Assembly (NCBI RefSeq): GCF_026162365.1
Contig: NZ_JAOANW010000010.1
Span: 150,775 to 214,774 of the forward strand
Length of the DNA: 64,000 nucleotides
DNA from: Nitratireductor luteus
GTDB taxonomy: Bacteria; Pseudomonadota; Alphaproteobacteria; Rhizobiales; Rhizobiaceae
Direction of reading: 5' to 3'
Position numbers and translations under genes: made by a program. Position 1 is the first letter of the stretch. Each line of letters begins with the position of its first letter. Positions 8,464-16,936 of this stretch are shown here, piece after piece. The notes under the pieces are model-generated. The model did no database searches, was not told the DNA's origin, and worked only from the letters and a program-made list of their open reading frames with translations.

Positions 8464-9330
8464 TCAGCCTTCGAGCAGCAGGCGCCGGCGCAGCGTATCG
8501 AGTTCGCTCACCCGCGTTCCGGTGAATATCTCGAATGCATCGACGCCCTGGTAAAAAAACAGCTCATAGCCGCTGATGAAATCGAGACCCGCGGCCTCGG
8601 CCTGTTGCTTGAAGAGCGTTTCCACGGGCGTGTAGACCGCATCGAACGCCCAGGACTGGCCGGCGAAATCGGTTTCCCCGACCGGAGAGCCCGGATAGCC
8701 CGTCATACCAAGCGGCGTGCAGTTCACAACGCCGTCGGCGCCCGTCATCGCGACCGCGACGTCGGTTTTTGCAACGGCGCTTGCCGCGCCGGCCGCGCCC
8801 AGCGCCACTGCCAGCGCCTCGGCCTTTGGCAGATCGCGGTCGATCACGCGGATTTCCTCCGCCCCGAGCGCAGCGAGGGCAAATGCGACGGCTTTCCCCA
8901 CGCCGCCGCCGCCGATCAGCGCGACGATACCCGGTTTCCGCTCTCCGAAGGCCGCTCGAAAGGCCGAGATGAAGCCCGAATAGTCGGTGTTGAACCCGCG
9001 CGCGCCGTCCACTGTCAGCTTGACGGCATTGACGGCGCCGATGCGCGCGATCATCGGATTCTCGACCTCGACCAGCTTCATGACGCGCTCCTTGTAGGGC
9101 AGCGTCACGTTGAAACCGGCCAGACCGTCCGCCAGACAGCGGGCGAAGGTCTCCTCGAATGTCAGGCCGAGATCGGACGGAATATAGAGATCGTAGCTGA
9201 CCTCCAGCCCCGCCAGAGCGCCGCAGATGCGGTGTAACACCGGCGAGCGCGAGGCGCGGATATTGTCGCCGATAAGGCCCAGCCTCACCTGACCCGGCCT
9301 GGCTTCACGGGCAGTCATGGGCATGTTCAT
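8464..9330 (-). CDS. Shikimate/quinate dehydrogenase-like protein (AroE family)
   Basis: A 288-aa two-domain oxidoreductase. The N-terminal substrate domain has RASRSP and FNVTLPYKERV with the catalytic lysine; the Rossmann domain has ALIGGGGVGKA, followed by the beta-2 end RVIDRD. The aspartate there, in place of the NRT pattern of NADP-dependent biosynthetic AroE, points to NAD use, as in catabolic quinate/shikimate dehydrogenases. ATG 9330 overlaps the TRAP dctM stop (ATGA), so it is translated as the last gene of the TRAP operon; an ATG at 9360 lies inside dctM. Context suggests oxidation of imported shikimate or quinate rather than aromatic biosynthesis. Confidence 0.88.
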   Translation of the reverse strand: MNMPMTAREARPGQVRLGLIGDNIRASRSPVLHRICGALAGLEVSYDLYIPSDLGLTFEETFARCLADGLAGFNVTLPYKERVMKLVEVENPMIARIGAVNAVKLTVDGARGFNTDYSGFISAFRAAFGERKPGIVALIGGGGVGKAVAFALAALGAEEIRVIDRDLPKAEALAVALGAAGAASAVAKTDVAVAMTGADGVVNCTPLGMTGYPGSPVGETDFAGQSWAFDAVYTPVETLFKQQAEAAGLDFISGYELFFYQGVDAFEIFTGTRVSELDTLRRRLLLEG

Positions 9331-10622
9331 CCCTGGTAGCCAAAGATGCGGGGTAACCACAGCACCATGTCCGGCGAGAAGATGAGGATCAGCAGCGCCC
9401 CTACCAGCACGACGAAGAACGGCAGTACGTTGCGAATGATCTCACCGAGCGGAATGCCCGTCACTGCGTTTATGACGAAAAGCAGAATGCCGTATGGCGG
9501 CGTGATCAGGCCGATCATCATATTGACCACCGCCACCACCCCGAAATGGATGAGATCGATGCCGAGAAGCCGGCAGGTGGGAATGAAAAGCGGCACGATA
9601 ACCAGGATGATCGTGGTTGCGTCGAGAAAGCAGCCAAGCAGCAGAAACAGGACATTGATGGAAAGCAGAAAGAGCACGGGGTCCATCTCCAGCCCCACCA
9701 GCGCCCCCGCCATCTGACCCGGAATATTCTCGTTGGCCACGATATAGTTGAAGATCAGCGCACCGCCGATCACCAGGCCAACGGCCGCTGATGAGCGCGC
9801 GCTCTCCGCCAGCACGGCATAGAGCGAGCGCCAGGTTAGCGAGCGATAGAACAGGCTCGCCAGGATGAGTGCGTAGAAGGCGGCGACGGCCGCGGCTTCC
9901 GTCGGCGTGGTGATGCCGCCATAGATGCCGTAGAGCAGAATGACGGGCATCAGGAGCGCCGGAAAGGCTCGAACCGTTAGTTGCGGCAACTCGGAAAGCG
10001 GCACGACTTCATCGGTCTCGAAGCCCCGGCGATAGGCAATGATCACATTCATGGCCATCAGCACCACGCCCATGACGAGCCCTGGAATGATGCCGGCCAG
10101 GAAAAGGAAACCGATGGAGGTATCGGAAACCAGCGCATAGAGCACCATCGGGATCGATGGCGGGATGATCGGCCCGATGGTCGCCGAAGCGGCTGTGATC
10201 GCGGCGGCATAGCCACGCGTGTAGTGGCCGGATTTCACCATCATCTCGATGATGATCTTGCCGATCCCGGCGGCATCTGCCACGGCCGAGCCGGACATGC
10301 CGGAAAAGATGAGCGATGCGACGACATTCACATGGCCAAGCCCGCCCTTGAAGCGGCCGACCAGTGCCACGCAGAATTTCAGCAGGCGCTCGGAAATCGT
10401 ACCGGCATTCATGATGTTCGCGGCCACGATGAAGAGCGGCACGGCCAGGAGTACGAAGCTGTCGTAAAGACCCTGGATGATCTGCTCGCCAGCCAGCGCC
10501 AGATCCTGCCCGCCGACGGCCAGGTAGGCGGTCGCCGCAAGGATCAGCGCATAAGCGACAGGCATTCCGATGCCAGCCAGAAGAAAAAGCACGAGCAGAC
10601 ATGCGGCAAGCGCCAGGCTCAT
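9327..10622 (-). CDS. dctM: TRAP transporter large permease subunit (second system)
   Basis: A 431-aa polytopic inner-membrane protein of normal DctM length. Motifs include VPLFIVAANIMNAGTISERLL, GMSGSAVADAAGIGKI, ATIGPIIPPSIPMVLYA, TTPTEAAAVAAFYAL and LITPPYGILLFVIN. It follows dctQ with a one-base stop/start overlap at 10622 and overlaps the downstream dehydrogenase by four bases. The set dctP-dctQ-dctM-dehydrogenase, flanked by dehydroquinase, points to import of quinate, shikimate or a related cyclic acid. Confidence 0.94.
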   Translation of the reverse strand: MSLALAACLLVLFLLAGIGMPVAYALILAATAYLAVGGQDLALAGEQIIQGLYDSFVLLAVPLFIVAANIMNAGTISERLLKFCVALVGRFKGGLGHVNVVASLIFSGMSGSAVADAAGIGKIIIEMMVKSGHYTRGYAAAITAASATIGPIIPPSIPMVLYALVSDTSIGFLFLAGIIPGLVMGVVLMAMNVIIAYRRGFETDEVVPLSELPQLTVRAFPALLMPVILLYGIYGGITTPTEAAAVAAFYALILASLFYRSLTWRSLYAVLAESARSSAAVGLVIGGALIFNYIVANENIPGQMAGALVGLEMDPVLFLLSINVLFLLLGCFLDATTIILVIVPLFIPTCRLLGIDLIHFGVVAVVNMMIGLITPPYGILLFVINAVTGIPLGEIIRNVLPFFVVLVGALLILIFSPDMVLWLPRIFGYQG

Positions 10623-11131
10623 TATTCAGCCTCCTGGCCGGGCGACGGATCGCCGCTGCTCAAATCCTCGACGCCGCGCCATATGCGGACGATACGCAAT
10701 GCATAGGCCGCGATCACGGCCACCGCGAAAACCGCATAGATCGAGAAGACATAGTCCAGCCGGATGTGCAGGATGGCGCTCTTCTTGATCTTGTAGAAGG
10801 TGATGTAATCGAGCGTGTCCGGCAGGGCCGCGGCAAAGCCGACGATGATGGCCAGCGCCGAAATGATGACGAAAAGTTTTCGCATCCGCTTGCTGACCGA
10901 CAGATAGATCACGTCGAACTTGACGTGATCGCGGTCGTCCAGAATGAACGCGCTCCCCCAGAACACCAGCCACAGCCACAGTGTCAGACTGAGCTCGACC
11001 GTCCAGCCGAGCGGGCTGCGAAACAGGTAGCGTGCGGTGATCTGAAGGATGAATATGAGAAACATGGCGGCGAGCATGCCCACCGCCACATTCTCAGCTC
11101 GCGCCCGGAAAAACCGGATAACGGAAGCCAT
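10622..11131 (-). CDS. dctQ: TRAP transporter small permease subunit (second system)
   Basis: A 169-aa protein with four membrane segments and the DctQ pattern ITARYLFRSPLGWTVELS and DDRDHVKFDVI. It begins 14 bases after the dctP stop and its stop codon shares one base with the dctM start. Works with DctM as the permease. Nothing unusual in length; the last ~15 residues are polar. Confidence 0.92.
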   Translation of the reverse strand: MASVIRFFRARAENVAVGMLAAMFLIFILQITARYLFRSPLGWTVELSLTLWLWLVFWGSAFILDDRDHVKFDVIYLSVSKRMRKLFVIISALAIIVGFAAALPDTLDYITFYKIKKSAILHIRLDYVFSIYAVFAVAVIAAYALRIVRIWRGVEDLSSGDPSPGQEAE

Positions 11132-11145
11132 CGGTCAGCCGGTTA

Positions 11146-12141
11146 TCAAAGCGCGTTGATCTTGTCGATCATGCCTTCCGGCCAATCCTTGGCGAAATCC
11201 GACTCCAGATAGGCCTTCTGCACATGCGTGCGGAATGCTTCCAGATCCGGCTCATAAACCTCCAGACCCTGTTCGCGCATGAAAGCGACAAGCTCGTCCT
11301 CAAGCTCGAGCTGGCGCTGGCGTCCAAGGTCCGCCGCCGCGTCGGCACCCTTTTGCACCGCTTCCTGCTGCTCCGGCGTCAGGCTGTCCCAAAGCTCCTT
11401 CGAGAAAGCGATGTAATTCAGATCGACGAGATGGCTCGTCAGAACGATCTGGCTCGTCACCTCATAGAATTTGGAGTCCTTGACGGTCGGCAACGGGTTG
11501 TCCTGGCCGTCGATGGCGCCCGTCTGCAACGCCGTATAGACCTCGGTAAAGGCCAGCGGCACCGGGTCCGCGCCGAGCGCCGAACCGAGGAACTGCCAGG
11601 CGTCGGTTCCCGGCATACGAAGCTGGACGCCCGCCAAGTCGGCCGGCGTATTGATCTTCTTCTCCGGCTTCAGATTGACGTGGCGGCGACCCAGATAGAC
11701 GACCGAGAGCAGCTTCACGCCGAGCTCGTCTTCGACCTTCTTCTTCATCGGCTCCATGAAGTCGGCGTTGAAAACCTTCACCTGATGCTCGGCATCGCGG
11801 TGCAGATAGCCCGCGGTGAAGATCGAGAACTCGGGGAAGATGGTCGCCAGCTCCTGCGCCGAGGTGATCGACATTTCCAGATTGCCGCGCGCGATAGCTT
11901 CGAGCTCCGTGCCCTGCTTGAACATCGTCGCATTGTAGTTCGGTTGATACTCGGCGAATTCGGCTACCGCCGGTCCGAACGCCTCTTCGAGCGCCACGGA
12001 GCGCTGGTCGGTGGCCGTCGCCGGCGTCGACATGCGGATGACGACCTTGTCCTGCGCCATCGCGGCGCCGGCGAGCATAGAGCCCGCCACCGAAAAGGCA
12101 GCCGTCGCCAAGAGAGCGCGACGCGTGATGGAATGTTTCAT
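11146..12141 (-). CDS. dctP: TRAP transporter periplasmic solute-binding protein (second system)
   Basis: A 331-aa precursor with a signal peptide (ITRRALLATAAFSVAGS... AAMAQ; the twin arginine suggests Tat export). The core has the DctP-family substrate region LRMPGTDAWQ, with the arginine that pairs with the ligand carboxylate, and AIDGQDNPLP. ATG 12141 is preceded by AGGAAACC; the frame stays open to 12192 but gives no signal peptide at the N-terminus. First gene of a four-gene minus-strand operon ending in the AroE-like gene. The ligand is inferred from neighbours, not from the binding site. Confidence 0.93.
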   Translation of the reverse strand: MKHSITRRALLATAAFSVAGSMLAGAAMAQDKVVIRMSTPATATDQRSVALEEAFGPAVAEFAEYQPNYNATMFKQGTELEAIARGNLEMSITSAQELATIFPEFSIFTAGYLHRDAEHQVKVFNADFMEPMKKKVEDELGVKLLSVVYLGRRHVNLKPEKKINTPADLAGVQLRMPGTDAWQFLGSALGADPVPLAFTEVYTALQTGAIDGQDNPLPTVKDSKFYEVTSQIVLTSHLVDLNYIAFSKELWDSLTPEQQEAVQKGADAAADLGRQRQLELEDELVAFMREQGLEVYEPDLEAFRTHVQKAYLESDFAKDWPEGMIDKINAL

Positions 12142-12262
12142 TGGTTTCCTCCCGGGAATGCTTTTTGAAATGGCCTTGCCGGCCCCAGCCACGTCAACGT
12201 CGCACAGGCGGGCGATCTTTTCAATACACGATCTATGTTTTATAGGATGATACGTCGTTTCG

Positions 12263-12943
12263 TCAGGCAGAGAGACGTTCCGCTACACGGGCCTGAATCG
12301 AATGCTCGACCCCATTCAAGATGTGCCGCCGCAGAATCGTCTTGCCCGCCTCCGCATCGCGCGAAAGCGCGGCCTGCATCAGATCGCGATGGTCCCTGGC
12401 CGCTTCCTCACCCCGAAAAGTCAAGGTAAGCATTTGATATCGCAGGTACTTATCAAAGATTTCGCCATGGGTGGACAGCAGCAGCTGCGATCCGCACGCT
12501 TGGATCAGAGCCCTGTGGAATTCCCAGTCGTAGCGCTTCCAGGTCTCACGCACCGACAGGTCTCCACTGATCATCTTGCGCTCCATCACATTGAGCTTGT
12601 GATGAGCCGCCACCACCGACGCCTCCCAGTCCACGTCGCCATCGGTGAAGGACTGTTCGAGCGCATGGCATTCCAGAAGAATGCGCAGATTGGCGATCTC
12701 CGTCAGGTCCTCGTCGGACACCGGCGCGACGGCGAAGCCCTTCTGCCCCTCGGCCCTGACAAAGCCGTCTGCCGCAAGGCGTGCAAGGATTTCCCGCAAG
12801 GTGGTGATGCTCACCTTGTAGCGGTCGCGCAGCTTCTCCAGGCGCAATCGGGCGCCGGGCGCCAGCCGCCCGAAGATGATGTCGTTGCGGATCAAACGGT
12901 AGGCCTGTTCGCCGACAGACGGGATGGATTCTTGGTCTAACAT
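12263..12943 (-). CDS. GntR-family (FCD) transcriptional regulator
   Basis: A 226-aa regulator: an N-terminal winged helix (AYRLIRNDIIFGRLAPGARLRLEKLRDRYKVSITTLREILARLAADGFV, read in pieces) and a C-terminal all-helical FCD effector domain of the FadR group. It lies immediately upstream of, and in line with, the TRAP operon (121 bases to dctP) and divergent from a second GntR gene. ATG 12943 gives a normal N-terminus, but no Shine-Dalgarno precedes it; an in-frame ATG at 12979 is possible. It probably senses the transported acid or an intermediate and controls the operon; this is an inference. Confidence 0.88.
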   Translation of the reverse strand: MLDQESIPSVGEQAYRLIRNDIIFGRLAPGARLRLEKLRDRYKVSITTLREILARLAADGFVRAEGQKGFAVAPVSDEDLTEIANLRILLECHALEQSFTDGDVDWEASVVAAHHKLNVMERKMISGDLSVRETWKRYDWEFHRALIQACGSQLLLSTHGEIFDKYLRYQMLTLTFRGEEAARDHRDLMQAALSRDAEAGKTILRRHILNGVEHSIQARVAERLSA

Positions 12944-13002
12944 AAGGAGGAAAATAGCAGAGCTTGTTGCTTTTGCCATAGAGGCTTTCTTGTGATATTC
13001 GA

Positions 13003-13020
13003 AAAATAATTGATTATTTT
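13003..13020. promoter_or_regulatory. Perfect palindrome between two divergent gntR genes
   Basis: AAAATAAT-TG-ATTATTTT, an 18-base perfect inverted repeat, lies in the 88-base spacer between the two GntR genes and just before the plus-strand start at 13032. FCD-type GntR proteins bind such short dyads and often repress their own gene, so this is a good candidate autoregulatory operator for one or both. It stands out by its AT content in a GC-rich region. Confidence 0.6.
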
Positions 13021-13031
13021 CCAAATCCAGC

Positions 13032-13739
13032 ATGAAAGACCGCATGAACGCGCTCGCCGACATCCGAAAGGAAACGCTGTCCAGCCGCATTGCGGCGGAT
13101 CTGCGATCGTCCATCCTGCGGGGGGATATTGCGCCGGACGAGAAGATCAATCTCGACCGCGTTCGCGAGCAATTCTCGACCAGCGTCACACCGCTTCGCG
13201 AAGCAATGTCGCGGCTGGTCGCCGATGGCCTGGTGGTCTTCGAGGATCAGCGCGGCTATCGCGTCACACCGGTATCGCTGCGGGATCTCGATGAGGTCGT
13301 CCGCCTGCGCACGGACCTTGAAACGCTGGCTCTTGGCTATGCCATCCAGTCGGGCGATCTGGACTGGGAGGGCCGCGTCGCCGGAGCGCTCTACAAGCTG
13401 ACGCGCGGCGAACGGAATGGCGATGCAGAAAACGATGTCGAGACATGGGAGCGCGCCCATGCCGATTTCCACCTGACCCTGATCGATGGCTGCGGCATGC
13501 CGCATCTGATAGGGTTCTGCCGCATGCTCCACAATCTCAACGACCGCTATCGCCGCATCTTCCTCGAACGGCCCGCCGGCGACCCCGACCCTGACGGAGA
13601 GCACCGCAGGATCGGCGAAGCCGCGATGGCCCGGCGCGCCGACGAGGCCACGGAACTGTTGAAGGCCCATATCGCCCGCACCGGAGCCCGCCTGCGTACA
13701 GCCCTTCAAGCGCGCTCGCAGAAGGAACCGGCGAAGTGA
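13032..13739 (+). CDS. GntR-family (FCD) transcriptional regulator
   Basis: A 235-aa regulator with an N-terminal winged helix (LSSRIAADLRSSILRGDI, VTPLREAMSRLVADGLV) and an FCD domain with the metal-site histidine pattern near the C-terminus. It is distinct from its divergent neighbour (little shared sequence outside the HTH). It heads the plus-strand unit with aroQ (78 bases away), the Gfo/Idh gene and the AEC carrier. ATG 13044 is an alternative start. Likely effector: an intermediate of the local quinate/shikimate-type pathway. Confidence 0.88.
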   Translation: MKDRMNALADIRKETLSSRIAADLRSSILRGDIAPDEKINLDRVREQFSTSVTPLREAMSRLVADGLVVFEDQRGYRVTPVSLRDLDEVVRLRTDLETLALGYAIQSGDLDWEGRVAGALYKLTRGERNGDAENDVETWERAHADFHLTLIDGCGMPHLIGFCRMLHNLNDRYRRIFLERPAGDPDPDGEHRRIGEAAMARRADEATELLKAHIARTGARLRTALQARSQKEPAK

Positions 13740-13817
13740 GGGCCCTACACCCTCGAGCACGGCACTGCCTCATTGCCTTCGACCCATTATCCCACCGAAA
13801 AAGCTGACGGAATCATC

Positions 13818-14261
13818 ATGGCTAAGAAGATCTACATATTGAACGGCCCCAACCTCAATCTCCTGGGCAAGCGCCAGCCGGAAATCTATGGCCATGAGAC
13901 CTTGGCCGATGTGGAAAGCGCCTGTCGCAAGGAGGCGTCGAACGCCGGGCTGGAGATCGCCTTCCACCAGTCCAACCACGAGGGTGCGATTATCGATCTG
14001 ATCCACGAAGCACGAGACAGCGGGGCGGGCATCGTCATAAATCCGGGGGCGCTGACGCACACATCCATCGCCGTCCTCGATGCGCTCAACGCGTTCGAAG
14101 GGCCGGTTCTCGAAGTGCACATCTCCAACGTGCACAAGCGCGAGAGCTTCCGGCACCATTCCTATGTCTCCCTGCGGGCCGATGGCGTCATCGCCGGCTT
14201 CGGCACCCAGGGCTATCAGCTCGCCGTGCAGCGCATGATCCGGCTTCTGGGAGTGCAATAA
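13818..14261 (+). CDS. aroQ: Type II 3-dehydroquinate dehydratase
   Basis: A 147-aa enzyme, the usual size for the dodecameric type II class, interconverting 3-dehydroquinate and 3-dehydroshikimate. Signature motifs are seen: [19 protein letters not shown] (catalytic tyrosine), [30 protein letters not shown], and [20 protein letters not shown] 13818 is the family start; an upstream in-frame ATG at 13773 would add 15 unlike residues. Here it sits with catabolic neighbours (TRAP importer, AroE-like dehydrogenase), so it probably serves quinate breakdown and is a paralogue of a biosynthetic copy elsewhere. Its TAA overlaps the next ATG by one base. Confidence 0.95.
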   Translation: MAKKIYILNGPNLNLLGKRQPEIYGHETLADVESACRKEASNAGLEIAFHQSNHEGAIIDLIHEARDSGAGIVINPGALTHTSIAVLDALNAFEGPVLEVHISNVHKRESFRHHSYVSLRADGVIAGFGTQGYQLAVQRMIRLLGVQ

Positions 14262-15298
14262 TGGCGGTGCGGATCGGCGTGGCCGGCGCAGGCGCGATGG
14301 GCGTGCGTCACGTTGAAGCCATGAGGGCGTGCCGCGACGCCGAACTGGCTGGCATCGTCGATCCATCGGGTAGCGCGGCCGCTTATGCCGAGCAGGAAAA
14401 GGTCGACCATTTCACCAGCCTGGCGGATGCATTTTCATCCGGAAGCCTGGATGCAGTGATACTGGCGACCCCCAACCAGCACCATGTGGAAGGTGCGCTC
14501 GAATGCATCGAGGCTGGCATTCCCGTGCTGGTGGAGAAGCCGCTGGCAACCGACCTTGCCGGCGCGCTCCGGCTCGTAGGGCGTGCGGAAGCGCTGAACG
14601 TTCCCCTTCTGACGGGCCACCACCGCCGCCATAACCCGCTGGTCCAGGCCGCCAAGGCGCGCATCGAGGCCGGCGATCTCGGCCGCATCGTCGCCGCCCA
14701 CGGCATGTTCTGGGCGATGAAGCCGGATGACTATTTCGACATCGGCTGGCGGCGTCAGAAGGGCGCCGGCCCCATCTATCTCAATTTCATCCACGACATC
14801 GACCTCATGCGCCATCTGGTGGGTGAGGTCGCGTCCGTCCAGGCAGTCGAAACCAACGCCATCCGAGGCAACGAGGTCGAGGACGCGGCCGGAATGCTGA
14901 TGACCTTCGACAATGGCGCGATCGGCACCTTCACGGTTTCAGACAGCATCGTATCGCCGTGGAGCTGGGAGCTCTCCTCGCGCGAGAACCCCGCCTATCC
15001 GCCGGCCGATGCGACCTGCTACTGGATCGGCGGTACGCAGAGCTCGCTGGAGCTGCCGAACGCGGCACTCTGGTCGCACGCCGAAAAGCCAAGCTGGTGG
15101 GAACCCATCGGGCGAACGCCGCTCATGCGCCATTCCGCCGACCCGCTGGTCCTGCAGGTGCAAAACCTCGCCGACGTCGTGGCCGGCCGCGCGAGGCCGG
15201 TCGTCTCCGGCCGCGAGGGATTGAAGACACTGGCCATCATCGATGCCATCAAGGAGGCGACAGCCTCGGGAAAGACGGTTGAACCTGGCCGCTTCTGA
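14261..15298 (+). CDS. Gfo/Idh/MocA-family oxidoreductase
   Basis: A 345-aa NAD(P)-dependent dehydrogenase: N-terminal Rossmann fold (IGVAGAGAMGVRHVEAM), the family EKPLATD motif at about residue 96 with its conserved lysine, and a C-terminal beta-sheet substrate domain. The family oxidises sugars, inositols and related cyclic polyols. It is coupled to aroQ (shared base in TAATG), so its substrate is probably a cyclic polyhydroxy acid or a product of that pathway. The exact substrate cannot be read from sequence. Confidence 0.88.
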   Translation: MAVRIGVAGAGAMGVRHVEAMRACRDAELAGIVDPSGSAAAYAEQEKVDHFTSLADAFSSGSLDAVILATPNQHHVEGALECIEAGIPVLVEKPLATDLAGALRLVGRAEALNVPLLTGHHRRHNPLVQAAKARIEAGDLGRIVAAHGMFWAMKPDDYFDIGWRRQKGAGPIYLNFIHDIDLMRHLVGEVASVQAVETNAIRGNEVEDAAGMLMTFDNGAIGTFTVSDSIVSPWSWELSSRENPAYPPADATCYWIGGTQSSLELPNAALWSHAEKPSWWEPIGRTPLMRHSADPLVLQVQNLADVVAGRARPVVSGREGLKTLAIIDAIKEATASGKTVEPGRF

Positions 15299-15325
15299 GA
15301 ATTTCGAGCTGAAAAGCATCCTGAA

Positions 15326-16270
15326 ATGGCGATATTGCCCTCCATTCTCCCGCTTTTTGCGGTCATAATCGTCGGTTTCATCGCCATTCGCAGCGGTTAT
15401 GTGGTGGCCGAACAGATAAAGCCCGTCAGCGATTTCGTCGTGAAGATCGCGCTTCCGGCCCTCATCTTCAACGCGCTGACGTCGGTTCCGCTGGCCGAAG
15501 CGGTGAGCTGGTCGTTCATGGCCGCTTATGCAGGCGGATCGATGTTCATCTTCCTTTTCGGAATGCTGGCCGCCCGCAATCTTCTGGGAATGGAAACCGG
15601 CCATTCCGCCCTCGCCGGTCTTGGCATGGCAAACTCCAACAGCGCCTTCATGGGGTATCCGATTGCGCTGACGGTGATCGGCGCCCCGGCCGGCGCGCTT
15701 CTTGCCCAATGCATGATTATCGAGAACCTGGCGCTTATTCCACTGGCCATGGCGATCGCCGACTCGGCGCGCGCCGGCGGCGGCAATGGCTGGCGCCCGG
15801 CGCTCGGGCAAGCGGCGCGCAACGTCGTTCGCAATCCCATCATCCTGGCGATGCTCGCGGCGGTTCTGGTCACTGTCGTCGGGCTGCCGGTGCCTGGCGT
15901 CATCTCCTCGGCGATCGACATGCTGGCGCGCATCGCGGCACCGATCGCGCTCTTCGTCATTGGTGGCACCCTCGCCTCGCTGCCGCTCGCCGGTGTCTAC
16001 CGCAGGGTGAGCCTGATCGTCGCCGGGAAGCTGCTGCTGCATCCGCTGATCATCTTCGCCGCGCTCAGCCTGGCGCCCGGCATCAGCGAAACTACATTTA
16101 TCGGCGGCGTGATCTTCGCCTCGGTTCCCATGCTCAGCATCTATCCGTTATTGGGCCAAAGAAGCGGCATGGTGCTCGTCACTGCTACCGCGCTTCTGGT
16201 GGCCACGGTCCTGTCCTTCATAACCGTTCCGGCGGCAATCGCCATCGTTCAGCATTTGCAGGCCCCTTGA
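15326..16270 (+). CDS. AEC-family (auxin efflux carrier-like) transporter
   Basis: A 314-aa protein with about ten hydrophobic segments in two halves and the family patterns PALIFNALTSVPL, ANSNSAFMGYPIALTVIG and VIGGTLASLPL. AEC proteins carry organic acids such as malate or malonate, or act as exporters. It follows the Gfo/Idh gene by 27 bases and closes the plus-strand unit, so it may export or take up an acid of the same pathway. Direction is not known. Confidence 0.88.
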   Translation: MAILPSILPLFAVIIVGFIAIRSGYVVAEQIKPVSDFVVKIALPALIFNALTSVPLAEAVSWSFMAAYAGGSMFIFLFGMLAARNLLGMETGHSALAGLGMANSNSAFMGYPIALTVIGAPAGALLAQCMIIENLALIPLAMAIADSARAGGGNGWRPALGQAARNVVRNPIILAMLAAVLVTVVGLPVPGVISSAIDMLARIAAPIALFVIGGTLASLPLAGVYRRVSLIVAGKLLLHPLIIFAALSLAPGISETTFIGGVIFASVPMLSIYPLLGQRSGMVLVTATALLVATVLSFITVPAAIAIVQHLQAP

Positions 16271-16484
16271 AACGGCACTGCCGGGCGAGTTCGACACGAT
16301 CTCAGCCCGACCTGTCGGATTGCGAAGGGTTCTTCGTCCTATGGTCAGCGTTGGCGAAAACGCATGAGATGGAGAGGAGAGCCCCATGTTTAGAGCACGA
16401 ACCTCGAGAAGTCCTTGCCATCCTTCGGGGTAATTCCATCTGACTGCAAAAGCTGTGGGCGCCTTTCTCGCGATACTGCCTTGC

Positions 16485-16754
16485 TTAACCGAGAACGACT
16501 CGCGCAACATCATCTTCCGTCACGTCGACCATCGGCCGCTCGATCCTGAAAGCCTGCGGGCTTTGCCCCGGCCGCAATATGCCGATGACCGTTTCGACGT
16601 CCGGACATCCGGGTTCGCGGCAGGTGATCTGACTGACCGACACGACGACCTCGTCCTCGAGTCCTAACCGCGTCCGCAACCATTTCTTGATCAGCGCGGA
16701 TTCGGCGGGCGAGCGACGCGGCCTCGGTGCGAACAGATTTGCAAAGCTACTCAT
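16485..16754 (-). CDS. Small conserved-looking hypothetical protein with CxxxxC motif
   Basis: An 89-aa soluble protein (MSSFANLFAPRPRRSPAES..., ...VVLG). It has a basic/proline N-terminus, a helix (ESALIKKWLRTRLGLED), and a beta segment with the pair CREPGCPDVETVIGIL, which could bind a metal or be redox active. Start ATG 16754 is preceded by AAGGG and GAAGGA. It is divergent from the caa3 oxidase operon and convergent with the AEC gene. I do not recognise a function; the cysteine pair is the only clue. Confidence 0.7.
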   Translation of the reverse strand: MSSFANLFAPRPRRSPAESALIKKWLRTRLGLEDEVVVSVSQITCREPGCPDVETVIGILRPGQSPQAFRIERPMVDVTEDDVARVVLG

Positions 16755-16829
16755 TCCTTCAACCCTTTCCCGTCGGTAGACGGAGCGCGATGGCCTCCCG
16801 CATGTTTTCTCCTTCGCAGATTCGGCTTA

Positions 16830-16845
16830 TTATGTAATAACATAA
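16830..16845. promoter_or_regulatory. TTATGT-N4-ACATAA dyad, FNR/CRP-like candidate site
   Basis: Perfect 6-bp inverted repeat with a 4-base centre (TTATGT AATA ACATAA). The half-site length and N4 spacing resemble binding sites of the CRP/FNR superfamily (FNR: TTGAT-N4-ATCAA). It sits 183 bases before ctaG, the first gene of the terminal oxidase cluster, and 76 bases before the start of the divergent small gene. Regulation by oxygen or nitric oxide is therefore plausible but unproven. Confidence 0.45.
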
Positions 16846-16927
16846 CAAATCGGCAGACGATGTTCTAGTATTACGCTATCGGCATCATGCAAACGTCATG
16901 TGCGAGGTGAAATTCCCTACGCGGCTA

Positions 16928-16936
16928 CCCCCCCCC
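16928..16936 (+). repeat. Run of nine C residues upstream of ctaG
   Basis: A nine-base homopolymer C tract lies about 92 bases before the ctaG start in an otherwise mixed leader. Such tracts are prone to slippage and to sequencing error. An in-frame ATG at 16900 reads across it into ctaG. Confidence 0.6.
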
